Shown: positions 17,661 through 23,951 of the stretch, piece by piece
How positions within the stretch are numbered: the stretch's first letter is position 1
Layout of the letters: every line of letters starts with the position of its first letter
Source: a virus
Length of the DNA: 24,153 bases
Virus record (IMG/VR): IMGVR_UViG_3300006802_000559
Location: 1 to 24,153 of that record
Direction: 5' to 3' (one strand)
Made by a program: the position numbers and the translations under genes
The notes under the pieces: generated by a model
Databases searched by the model: none
The model's input: only the letters and a program-made list of their open reading frames with translations
What the model was told of the DNA's origin: nothing

Positions 17661-18176
17661 CTACTCCTTTACACTAGGGAGTCCCAGAATGGGTTGCTCC
17701 ACAACCTCCACATCAATAATTTCGCTAGTACGATCCTCTGCCGCACTAACGATCCCCTCAACAAACGCACCCATAAGTTCTTGAACATCCTGCTTACTAG
17801 GAAGCACATACGTATTCTCCGTACGCTTCGTAGCAAGACCAGACGCCAAACGAATCTTATCACCCATAATACCAACAACGGTAGCGATAGCAGATAATTG
17901 CTTCGACTCTGCCTGAGGAATAAGTTCCTCCAACTTAAGCATTGCCTGTTCGCGTACCCTATTAGCATGATGAACAAACTCATAGGCTTCGTTTGCAATC
18001 TTATCTTCAATATCTTCGGGAGGACCAGACTCCTCCCATTCCTTAACCCAATGCCTCAGCGTACTATGCGGGACTCCAAATTCGCGGGAAGTCTTACGAA
18101 CATTGCGATTATTTGCAATCCATTGCACATAAATCTGCGCCTTAGCATCATCGGTCCACTCTGTTCTAGAGGCCAA
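17661..18176 (-). CDS. HTH protein, probable terminase small subunit
   Basis: A 171-residue protein with an N-terminal helix-turn-helix (about 25-46, RKTSREFGVPHSTLRHWVKEW) and a helical middle part (about 60-112). The motif ATVVGIMGDKIRLASGLATKRTE (about 98-120) is the sort of sequence seen in phage small terminases and related HTH proteins that recognise the packaging site and load the large subunit. It is displaced: the large terminase lies two genes upstream, with the portal in between. The start is TTG, overlapping the portal stop, with GGAGG about 9 nt before it. It could alternatively be a DNA-binding regulator of the operon. Confidence 0.65.
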   Translation of the reverse strand: MASRTEWTDDAKAQIYVQWIANNRNVRKTSREFGVPHSTLRHWVKEWEESGPPEDIEDKIANEAYEFVHHANRVREQAMLKLEELIPQAESKQLSAIATVVGIMGDKIRLASGLATKRTENTYVLPSKQDVQELMGAFVEGIVSAAEDRTSEIIDVEVVEQPILGLPSVKE

Positions 18177-20502
18177 CCTTCATCGCCTCCTCCATCATAG
18201 CGTTCCTACGCTTCTGACTAGCCATCATATCTTGCTCCATAATCTGATCAAGAAGTTTCTGTTGAATAGCGGCTTGCTCTCCTGCCACCCCCTCTTCAGC
18301 ATTCGGCTTGTCCTTGTTATCAATAACCACCGTATCAAGCGGCGGCTCCAACAACTCTTCCGGCGTAACATCCTTAACACCAGACTGATTAAGCATCTTA
18401 GACCCAACCGTCGGCCCAACAGCACCACGCAGTTGCAGCGACACACGAGGCGGCTCACCCTGCGGCGACTCCTCAGCGACAAGCGCCTGCTGCGTAAGCG
18501 AATAATGCTTATAGAAAGCCTCTTGAATATCAGGCGGCAACAACTCAAACTCGGCACTCTTCATAAACAAAGCATGAGTCTCAAGATGAGCAGCCTTATT
18601 CTCAAACGGCAACGGCTGCAAACCAGCCTCCAACGACTGATTAAACATAGCCGGATCAAGCGGCATAGGCTCACCAGTCTCAGGATCAAACTCAGGATTC
18701 TGCATCATACTCATCATCTGAGCCTCAGCCTCACGAGCAGCACTAATATTAATAGCCTCACCATTAATCAACTTATCATGCTCACGCAAAGCCTGATCCT
18801 CATCCGCTTGGAACTGAGCCTGAAGCGTCTTAAAGTCAGCCATATCAAGATACTTATACGCCTTAGCCGGACTAATCAAACCAAGATTAAGCATCTGGAA
18901 AACACGAGCCTGCTTACCAGCACGAGTACGCGGAAGACCAGAACCAGCCTCAACCTTAATCTGCAAACCAGAAAGAATATCAGCGTGCTCAAACTGCTCA
19001 ACACGCGGCTTAGAACCAGCACCACCACTAAGCATCATCATACGAGGCTCAGTATAATACTTCTGAGCAAGAGCAAGCATAAGATTACCAGCACGCTCCA
19101 ACGACTTCTCCATCATAAGAATCTGCGGAGCAAGCCGATCAACAGCCGCCTCCTGCAACAAGTCAATAGCCACACCAGCCTCAACATTCGGAGGCACAGT
19201 ACCTTGCATAACCTCCGTCAAACCAAACACATCCTTCAACCTAGCACCCATATCCTGCAAGTGTTGAATAACATAACCCGGCAAACCCGGAAGCGGAATA
19301 GACTCAGGCACCTTACCAGCCACAGGATTATACTCAAAGATAGCACCCGGCTCATCCGTAATACGCTGACGCAAAGAACCGACCGGAGCCAACATCTGCG
19401 GCTTCAACGTAAGATTCTTATACTCAACAATCTGCGAAAGAGTACGATTCAACTCCTTCTGCAACGGCACAGCCTGCTCAACAACACTCGTATCCCACAA
19501 CTGACCCGGAATACGCAACCCCGGAAACTTCACCAACGGCAACTCCATAAACGGAAACGGCCAAGGCGAATCATAAAGAATAATCGAAGGATCCTTAGTA
19601 AACACAACAAACCTACCCTCAGGATACTTAGCCGAAGGCAAGAAGTACCCGTAAAAAATCTCGCGCACATTCTCCTTCGTCGTACCAGAAGCAAACGAAT
19701 ACAAACCCGGAAGCGACTCATCAGGATAACGATTAACAGCATTCGGCTTCAAACGAACACCATACTTACTAAAAATCTCATCCGTACTAACAGCATGAGA
19801 ACAAATAGCAAACTTACAATCCTCAAACACCTGAGCCGAATCATCAAGAAGCACATTAAACGGAGCCATCACATCAACGCGAACATCCCCCTCAAAAACC
19901 TCCATCTCAAAATCATCAGACTCAAGGCCCTGCATCTCAAGATTATCACGAAACAAACGCTCAACAAGAGGATCAACAATAGGATTACCCTCAGGATCAA
20001 TCATCAACTTAACACTAGAACCAATCTTATCATCCCAAGTAATCTTCCAAAAACCATTACCCGCAATGATGCTCCAAAGCATAGCCTCCTCGCGCTTCTC
20101 ACTCAACGAGAACTTCGACCACCAATGCTCAAGAAGATTCTCAGCAACATCAACAGCCTTAATAGTTTCAAACGAAGCCTGAATAGGCGTAGCATAAAAC
20201 GTAGGCTTGCTCTTCGTAAGACGGGCGAGCAAGCCCATGCTATTAGGAGCAATCTGATTAGCAACGATACGCACACGATAACGCGGCTTATCACCATCAT
20301 CAGTAGCCAACGACTCAATCCTACGAGTACGCTTATTATAAAACACGTACTGCTTACCCTTATAGAATGCGAGGTTAATCTTCCAAGAACGCTCCATCAA
20401 TTCGCGTTGACGCTGCAACTCATCCACGCGCTTAACGAGACTAGTCGCCGAAGCAAAACCAGCAGGAATATCCTCTACATATTGTGTACTAGTCTCATCC
20501 AA
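18166..20502 (-). CDS. Portal protein (P22-like)
   Basis: A 778-residue portal. The region YRVRIVANQIAPNSMGLLARL (about 75-95 of the protein), followed by a hydrophobic helix-rich part, LLWSIIAGNGFWKITWD-like sequence and FGLTEVMQGTVPPNVEAGVAI (about 435-460), is typical of podovirus portals of the P22 type. The last 150 residues are Gln/Glu/Pro-rich and probably form the barrel or a flexible tail. The portal is the dodecameric ring through which DNA enters and leaves. I place the start at TTG 20502 because AGGAGG lies 6 nt upstream; upstream in-frame codons would run through this site. Transcription continues without a gap into the HTH gene. Confidence 0.9.
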   Translation of the reverse strand: MDETSTQYVEDIPAGFASATSLVKRVDELQRQRELMERSWKINLAFYKGKQYVFYNKRTRRIESLATDDGDKPRYRVRIVANQIAPNSMGLLARLTKSKPTFYATPIQASFETIKAVDVAENLLEHWWSKFSLSEKREEAMLWSIIAGNGFWKITWDDKIGSSVKLMIDPEGNPIVDPLVERLFRDNLEMQGLESDDFEMEVFEGDVRVDVMAPFNVLLDDSAQVFEDCKFAICSHAVSTDEIFSKYGVRLKPNAVNRYPDESLPGLYSFASGTTKENVREIFYGYFLPSAKYPEGRFVVFTKDPSIILYDSPWPFPFMELPLVKFPGLRIPGQLWDTSVVEQAVPLQKELNRTLSQIVEYKNLTLKPQMLAPVGSLRQRITDEPGAIFEYNPVAGKVPESIPLPGLPGYVIQHLQDMGARLKDVFGLTEVMQGTVPPNVEAGVAIDLLQEAAVDRLAPQILMMEKSLERAGNLMLALAQKYYTEPRMMMLSGGAGSKPRVEQFEHADILSGLQIKVEAGSGLPRTRAGKQARVFQMLNLGLISPAKAYKYLDMADFKTLQAQFQADEDQALREHDKLINGEAINISAAREAEAQMMSMMQNPEFDPETGEPMPLDPAMFNQSLEAGLQPLPFENKAAHLETHALFMKSAEFELLPPDIQEAFYKHYSLTQQALVAEESPQGEPPRVSLQLRGAVGPTVGSKMLNQSGVKDVTPEELLEPPLDTVVIDNKDKPNAEEGVAGEQAAIQQKLLDQIMEQDMMASQKRRNAMMEEAMKVGL

Positions 20503-20512
20503 TATGATCCTC

Positions 20513-20803
20513 CTAAACGAATTCAATATCTCCCGGCTCTAACCCAGCCTCAGATAAAATGTTTTTATACTCTTCTGGAGAGATCAACTTATTACGCAAA
20601 GCCCAATCAGCATCCTGCTCTTCCTCGTCCATACGAAGACGACCAAGTGGCATATCCTCAAGCGGCTGTGCACCCTCAATACGAAGCCTCTCTAAGCGCA
20701 AACGCTCAGTCTCTAACTCTAACATCTTCTCAGTCCAAGAACGATGCGTCTCTAACAAGTCCTTCATAACCTCTAATAAGATTTGATCAGCATTATTAAA
20801 CAC
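20513..20803 (-). CDS. Small charged helical protein between terminase and portal
   Basis: A 96-residue protein, almost wholly helical in appearance. Residues about 5-45 form a likely coiled coil (LLEVMKDLLETHRSWTEKML then ELETERLRLERLRIE). The C-terminal part (about 55-96) is acidic and contains LISPEEYKNILSEAGL. I start at GTG 20803, which shares its first G with the TAG stop of the terminase as TAGTG and is 9 nt from GGGGAG; a TTG 6 nt further up is too near this site. The family is not recognised. Position suggests help in packaging or portal assembly, but this is inference. Confidence 0.7.
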   Translation of the reverse strand: MFNNADQILLEVMKDLLETHRSWTEKMLELETERLRLERLRIEGAQPLEDMPLGRLRMDEEEQDADWALRNKLISPEEYKNILSEAGLEPGDIEFV

Positions 20804-22263
20804 TACCAATAACTCCCCATAGTTTCATCAATAAACTCTTCTCGGCGATCACCACTAGGACGATCCCTAAGAACCCAATCAGGCAAACCAGAGTTAGGTT
20901 TATCATCAGGAGTATACTCTCCAAGCAGAGCACCAGCACAACGAAGCGCAATCTCCACCGAATCCAAACAGTCATCCTTAGGTTTGCTAAGACTAGAATC
21001 ATAATTGACCCACTCGTCAATAAAATCCCGATGCTCCTTCTTAATCTTCACCTTACCGATTCTAAACAATGGACTCATGGCAAGAATGCGCTCCCACTTC
21101 TTGCCCTTCGCAAAAATTGGAACAATAGGAGGCATTGAAGGTAATCGTTCAGCCTGCTGAACCAGCGCAGCCTGATAAGCATTCGACTCAATGCCGATAA
21201 TTTCAGGCGTATAATTAATATAATACTCTTCAATTTTCTCCAATTGTTCAGCGAACGGGATACGCGCCGCAAACTGCTCTAACAAGAACACTTGATTAGA
21301 GTCAGAGACACCGACGATACTGATAACGAACCTGTCGCCCTTCCCGCTCATACTAACCGCAGGGTCTACGCCCATATACTTACGAAGTTTAAGCGCATTA
21401 CCCTCAGAATCCTTCAAATCATCCACCTCATAATACTTTAACCACTCTCCTGCCAAGTCGCGGCCAGCCATGCTATCAAAAGCGGCGCAATACTCTTGGT
21501 TAAAGAGCAAAGGATGATACCTCTGCTTCACATACTCCCATTCTTTCTTAGAAAAGTAAGGATTATCAATGCTACGATACTCTACACGCGCATTATTCTC
21601 ATCAGCCAAGGCTTGTTTTGACCAGAACTCGTCATAAAACCAGTTCTTCCCATCAGGAGTCGTTGTTGTAATGAGCATACCCTGCTTATCAGAAAGCGAA
21701 GGACGGGTAACGAGCCAAGCCTCCTCACTCTTAATGAATGCTGCCTCATCCATCCACAAGATATCAAGGCCCGCACCACGCAAAGACTGCGGATCTTCCG
21801 CCGATTTGAACTCAACAAGGCTACCATTAGCAAACTCATAACGCAAATCACCACGATTCTCCTTAACATCCTTACCAATAACAAGCCCCGCATCAATAAT
21901 CACCTTACGAAACGTCAAATACGAAGGCCTACCCACCTTATACGAAGCAGACAACGCCCAAACCCACAAAGGATCATCCCTATCCGTACCATGAAGATCC
22001 TTATGAAACTGCTCAGGAAACAAACAATAAAACAAAACCTCCCAAGCAGCACTCAAAGTCTTACCACCACGACGCCCCGCAACCAAATGCCTAAACCGAA
22101 CCAGCAAATCCTCATTCGCATTAGCATGAAACAACGTCTGCCAATAATGCGGCAAATACCCAACACTAAGAAACCAGCCAAACTTCTCAGGAAACCGCGC
22201 AACCATCCCCGCCACAAACGCCTTATCAGCACTAGCACCCTTCTTAAAATTAAAATCAGGCAT
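20803..22263 (-). CDS. terL: Terminase large subunit
   Basis: A 486-residue packaging motor. The ATPase has a Walker A motif AGRRGGKT (62-69), Walker B LDILWMDE (166-173) and a coupling motif TTTTP (199-203). The nuclease part is RNase H-like, with acidic residues in GVDPAV (Asp300), GIESNA (Glu359) and KPKDDCLDS (about 428-435) as probable metal ligands. It translocates DNA into the prohead through the portal and cuts the concatemer. I choose ATG 22263, which overlaps the TGA of the zinc-finger gene (TGATG) and is 5 nt from GGGAG; a preceding TTG is too close to that site. All key motifs are intact. Confidence 0.95.
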   Translation of the reverse strand: MPDFNFKKGASADKAFVAGMVARFPEKFGWFLSVGYLPHYWQTLFHANANEDLLVRFRHLVAGRRGGKTLSAAWEVLFYCLFPEQFHKDLHGTDRDDPLWVWALSASYKVGRPSYLTFRKVIIDAGLVIGKDVKENRGDLRYEFANGSLVEFKSAEDPQSLRGAGLDILWMDEAAFIKSEEAWLVTRPSLSDKQGMLITTTTPDGKNWFYDEFWSKQALADENNARVEYRSIDNPYFSKKEWEYVKQRYHPLLFNQEYCAAFDSMAGRDLAGEWLKYYEVDDLKDSEGNALKLRKYMGVDPAVSMSGKGDRFVISIVGVSDSNQVFLLEQFAARIPFAEQLEKIEEYYINYTPEIIGIESNAYQAALVQQAERLPSMPPIVPIFAKGKKWERILAMSPLFRIGKVKIKKEHRDFIDEWVNYDSSLSKPKDDCLDSVEIALRCAGALLGEYTPDDKPNSGLPDWVLRDRPSGDRREEFIDETMGSYW

Positions 22264-22400
22264 CAATGCTCCCTATGAGAACCACACTTCGGACACTTAG
22301 AATAATAATGAGGATTATCCAAATCACAATGATGACAATACCAAGGCTCCTTAGGAACATCCTTAATACGCCGCTTAGGTTGAACATTAGAACTAAACAC
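22263..22400 (-). CDS. 45-residue RanBP2-type zinc-finger microprotein
   Basis: A short gene with clear signals: AAGGAG, 5 nt, GTG start, and TGA overlapping the terminase ATG. The product has a basic N-terminus (about 1-19, QPKRRIKDVPKEP), then W-x-C-x2-C-x3-N-x6-C-x2-C (Trp20, Cys22, Cys25, Asn29, Cys36, Cys39). This is exactly the RanBP2-type zinc-finger pattern, which in known proteins binds single-stranded RNA or protein partners. Coupling to terL suggests a packaging or late-expression role. The function in a phage is unknown to me; it may be a simple zinc ribbon that matches the pattern by chance. Confidence 0.8.
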   Translation of the reverse strand: MFSSNVQPKRRIKDVPKEPWYCHHCDLDNPHYYSKCPKCGSHREH

Positions 22401-22417
22401 AATAACTCCTTAATAAA

Positions 22418-23035
22418 CTAACTACTTAATCTTTTCACCGTGCAAACAAACTGATGGCCGGCGTCGTCGGCCGGATCAAGCATTGAGAGTGTGCCGCCTG
22501 ATCTGTAAACCCGTAGAGCGTACGTTTGAGCCGTATTTGCAATTGTCGCCAAAAATTGATAATTGACCGGACCGGGATCGGCGCCCCCAACCTGTCCCGT
22601 ACCATACGAGCGCGCAAGAGTTACACCGGTAGTCTCATTATACAAGCCGCAGCCCGTCCAAACATCGCTACCAGTACCAAAGCGGTGACCAAAACCAAAC
22701 TCATAAACACCCGGTTTACTAAAAATAATCGAACCACCAGAAAGAGATAAATTCTTTGAGTTTAATAGACCATTAAAACTAATTTTAAAATAACCACTAG
22801 TAAAATAACTTCCAGCGCCATCATAAATATACTGTCCATAAGCCTCATCATCAGCAGAAGGAATCTTAATCCAACTACTGCCATTATAAATGTATAAAGT
22901 ATTAGTATCAGTCTCAAAAAACTGGGCACCCGCCTCAGGCGAATCCCAAGCAGTACGCTCAGCCGCCGTACCAACACCACCATGAAAACCAACATCAGCC
23001 TTACCCGAAGTCCTATAACGACCAACACCCGGCAT
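22418..23035 (-). CDS. C1q-like trimeric virion protein, first gene of the late operon
   Basis: A 205-residue protein. Residues about 25-58 (AAERTAWDSPEAGAQFFETD, then TLYIYNGSSWIKI) are the short motif typical of phage fibre or head-decoration proteins. The rest resembles a C1q/TNF-like jelly roll: GVYEFGFGHRFG (about 108-119), YALRVYRSGGTLSM (about 175-188) and a final strand FVCTVKRL. Such domains form trimers at fibre tips. I choose ATG 23035 because AAGGAG lies 8 nt upstream; a frame extending to 23134 has no site. It is probably an exposed host-binding or decoration protein. Its place ahead of the terminase, away from the other fibres, is unusual. Confidence 0.75.
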   Translation of the reverse strand: MPGVGRYRTSGKADVGFHGGVGTAAERTAWDSPEAGAQFFETDTNTLYIYNGSSWIKIPSADDEAYGQYIYDGAGSYFTSGYFKISFNGLLNSKNLSLSGGSIIFSKPGVYEFGFGHRFGTGSDVWTGCGLYNETTGVTLARSYGTGQVGGADPGPVNYQFLATIANTAQTYALRVYRSGGTLSMLDPADDAGHQFVCTVKRLSS

Positions 23036-23203
23036 TACGACCACTCCTTCTGCGCCGAAACCATAACACTCCTCCACAATAGAAAAAATAACCCTCCATA
23101 TATAACAACGAACGAAAACACAAAAATGTAACATTTTAATTCAAAAGTGCTAAAAATATTTGTAGTCCATTGTATATATAGTGGATGGTCAGGACGGGGG
23201 ACT
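23036..23203. promoter_or_regulatory. AT-rich divergent control region (no confident promoter)
   Basis: Between the divergent late and early genes, the left part is AT-rich and unstructured. On the minus strand TTACAT and TTATAT, 20 nt apart, precede the C1q-like gene by about 60 nt and are only a weak promoter candidate. On the plus strand TATATATA at 23173-23180 could be a -10 box, but no -35 is seen at the right distance. The late genes may use a phage-specific promoter that cannot be recognised from one site. Confidence 0.3.
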
Positions 23204-23300
23204 CGGTATGTATATACCGTATTGTAATATTTTACAAGAGCCTTAGGAGCCTACCCGGGTATCCTCCTTTGGAGGATCGATTTTATTATAAGCCCCTCTT

Positions 23301-23324
23301 ATACTACATACTAGTATGTAGTAT
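23301..23324. repeat. Perfect 24 bp palindrome
   Basis: Half-site ATACTACATACT followed by its exact reverse complement, centred on CTAG. The lack of a loop fits a symmetric protein site or a DNA cruciform as well as an RNA hairpin. Confidence 0.95.
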
Positions 23325-23341
23325 TACTATCAGCCCCTATA

Positions 23342-23371
23342 GTAATATATTATATATATATAATATATTAC
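23342..23371. repeat. Perfect 30 bp AT palindrome
   Basis: Half-site GTAATATATTATATA followed by its exact reverse complement; only the outer pair is G-C. Such a sequence melts and extrudes easily. It could be an origin-type unwinding element, a cruciform or a dimeric protein site. Confidence 0.95.
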
Positions 23372-23426
23372 ACATACTAACTCTACAATGTAGAGTTAGA
23401 ATCTTTTATAGTACCATAAGTCTTTG

Positions 23427-23448
23427 TTATCTCTAGTACTAGAGATAA
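23427..23448. repeat. Perfect 22 bp palindrome
   Basis: Half-site TTATCTCTAGT followed by its exact reverse complement, centred on GTAC with CTAG on both sides. Confidence 0.95.
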
Positions 23449-23543
23449 TACATAATCCTAGTTTTACTAGGATTAGTGCTAGTTTAGTATCATCTAGAAT
23501 AGATGATACTGTTTGACACTTTAGTTCCTAAAGTGTCATTGTT

Positions 23544-23608
23544 CTATCTATTCTCTTATCTAGAACTACTGTGCCTTTGGCAAGTAGTTCTATAAGAGAT
23601 ATAGATAG
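23544..23608 (+). repeat. Compound long hairpin (~29 bp)
   Basis: Stem segments from outside in are CTATCTAT, TCTCTTA, TAGAACTACT and TGCC, each matched on the other side in order, with small bulges (a T at 23600, TC at 23559-23560, G at 23571) and loop TTT. It is the longest stem of the chain. Confidence 0.9.
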
Positions 23609-23663
23609 GTTCTAGTCTCTCTCTCCTATGAGAGAGATACTAGGGATTTCCGCCGAGTTTCCC

Positions 23664-23728
23664 CTCTACTTTCTTAGAGTTATCTTTCTTCGAACGAAGT
23701 GAGAAGAAAGAGAACTCAAGAAAGAGAG
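23664..23728 (+). promoter_or_regulatory. Leader hairpin just upstream of the first plus-strand gene
   Basis: CTCT, CTTTCTT, GAGTT and CTTTCTTC (23664-23691) pair with GAAGAAAG, AACTC, AAGAAAG and AGAG (23703-23728), with single-base bulges and one 2x2 internal loop; the apical loop is 11 nt. The right outer arm includes the purine-rich AAAGAGAG that serves as ribosome-binding site for the GTG at 23734. Folding would hide this site, so the hairpin may restrain translation. Confidence 0.75.
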
Positions 23729-23733
23729 AGATA

Positions 23734-23907
23734 GTGACCGACGACCAAATTTGCAAAGTTCTCTCCGAGATGAACATTCCTCTGGAATGGATCTGGAGAA
23801 ACTTTGAGAGCATTCGCTCTCTTTCCTTCTCCTCTGCTGAGGAGATGGAGTTCTCGGAACTGATCGGAGATTGGTACTTCTCCGATCTGGAAGATGGAGT
23901 TGCCTGA
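23734..23907 (+). CDS. 57-residue protein, first gene of the rightward module
   Basis: GTG follows GAGAGAG after 3-5 nt, and the frame runs to TGA at 23905-23907. The protein begins MTDDQICKVLSEMNIPLEWIW and is acidic, rich in Ser, Glu, Phe and Trp; it looks helical and soluble, with no cysteine pair or membrane segment. I do not recognise it. Codons differ from the minus-strand genes (more C- and G-ending). At least five hairpins lie inside the gene, and their arms (TCC/GGA, TTC/GAA, CTC/GAG) may explain its Ser/Glu/Phe bias. The stop codon is inside another hairpin. Coding status is supported by the start site and by the similarly organised gene that follows. Confidence 0.65.
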   Translation: MTDDQICKVLSEMNIPLEWIWRNFESIRSLSFSSAEEMEFSELIGDWYFSDLEDGVA

Positions 23908-23920
23908 GCCGAAGGCTCAG
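23904..23920 (+). terminator. Hairpin over the stop codon of the first plus-strand gene
   Basis: CTGAGCC pairs with GGCTCAG around loop GAA; the TGA stop lies in the left arm. No T-tract follows, so a true intrinsic terminator is doubtful. It may instead be an mRNA stability or processing element. The GAA triloop closed by C-G is known to make unusually stable mini-hairpins in single-stranded DNA. Confidence 0.5.
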
Positions 23921-23934
23921 TCAAAGTAGAAACC

Positions 23935-23949
23935 CAAACCGGAGGTTTG
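23935..23949 (+). promoter_or_regulatory. Hairpin holding the ribosome-binding site of the second plus-strand gene
   Basis: CAAACC pairs with GGTTTG around loop GGA. The Shine-Dalgarno GGAGG spans the loop and the start of the right arm, 6 nt before the GTG at 23952. Its G's are partly buried, so translation could depend on opening this stem. Confidence 0.7.
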
Positions 23950-23951
23950 CT

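Larger units (their letters stand above)
23204..23643 (+). repeat. Non-coding array of ~15 consecutive inverted repeats
   Basis: Unlike arms, back to back or a few nt apart (last three digits of positions; left arm, loop): 204-219 CGGTAT, GTAT; 222-237 TTGTAA, TATT; 252-261 palindrome TACCCGGGTA; 261-277 ATCCTCC, TTT; 287-303 TATAAG, CCCCT; 301-324 palindrome; 322-347 TATTACTAT, 8 nt; 342-371 palindrome; 377-399 CTAACTCTAC, AAT; 427-448 palindrome; 453-475 TAATCCTAGT, TTT; 486-510 AGTATCATCTA, GAA; 514-538 TGACACTTTAG, TTC; 544-608 compound; 612-643 CTAGTCTCTCTCTC, CTAT with one mismatch. A 10 bp arm with a fixed loop has a chance of about one in a million per site, so the series cannot be accidental. 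No T-tract follows most of them, so they are not ordinary terminators. No coding frame is credible here. Confidence 0.93.

Noticed and set aside
18232-20769. An 845-codon open frame on the plus strand opposite the portal gene
   Set aside because: The portal on the minus strand has clear family motifs. The opposite frame is very rich in Arg, Leu, Ser and Thr, as expected from the complement of its codon pattern.
22445-22480. GC-rich inverted repeat GGCCG/CGGCC near the 3' end of the C1q-like gene
   Set aside because: A single short stem with a bulge inside a gene; expected by chance in a GC-rich patch and not followed by others.
23185-23436. An 83-codon open frame on the plus strand within the hairpin array
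   Set aside because: It runs through palindromic AT-rich sequence, has no ribosome-binding site at its start, and its protein has no sensible composition.
23204-23643. CRISPR array or tRNA cluster
   Set aside because: Arms are all unlike each other, spacers are missing, and no cloverleaf or CCA end can be drawn.
23640-23924. A 94-codon open frame on the minus strand across the first plus-strand gene
   Set aside because: It has no ribosome-binding site and lies antisense to the better supported GTG gene; the dense inverted repeats tend to keep both strands open together.
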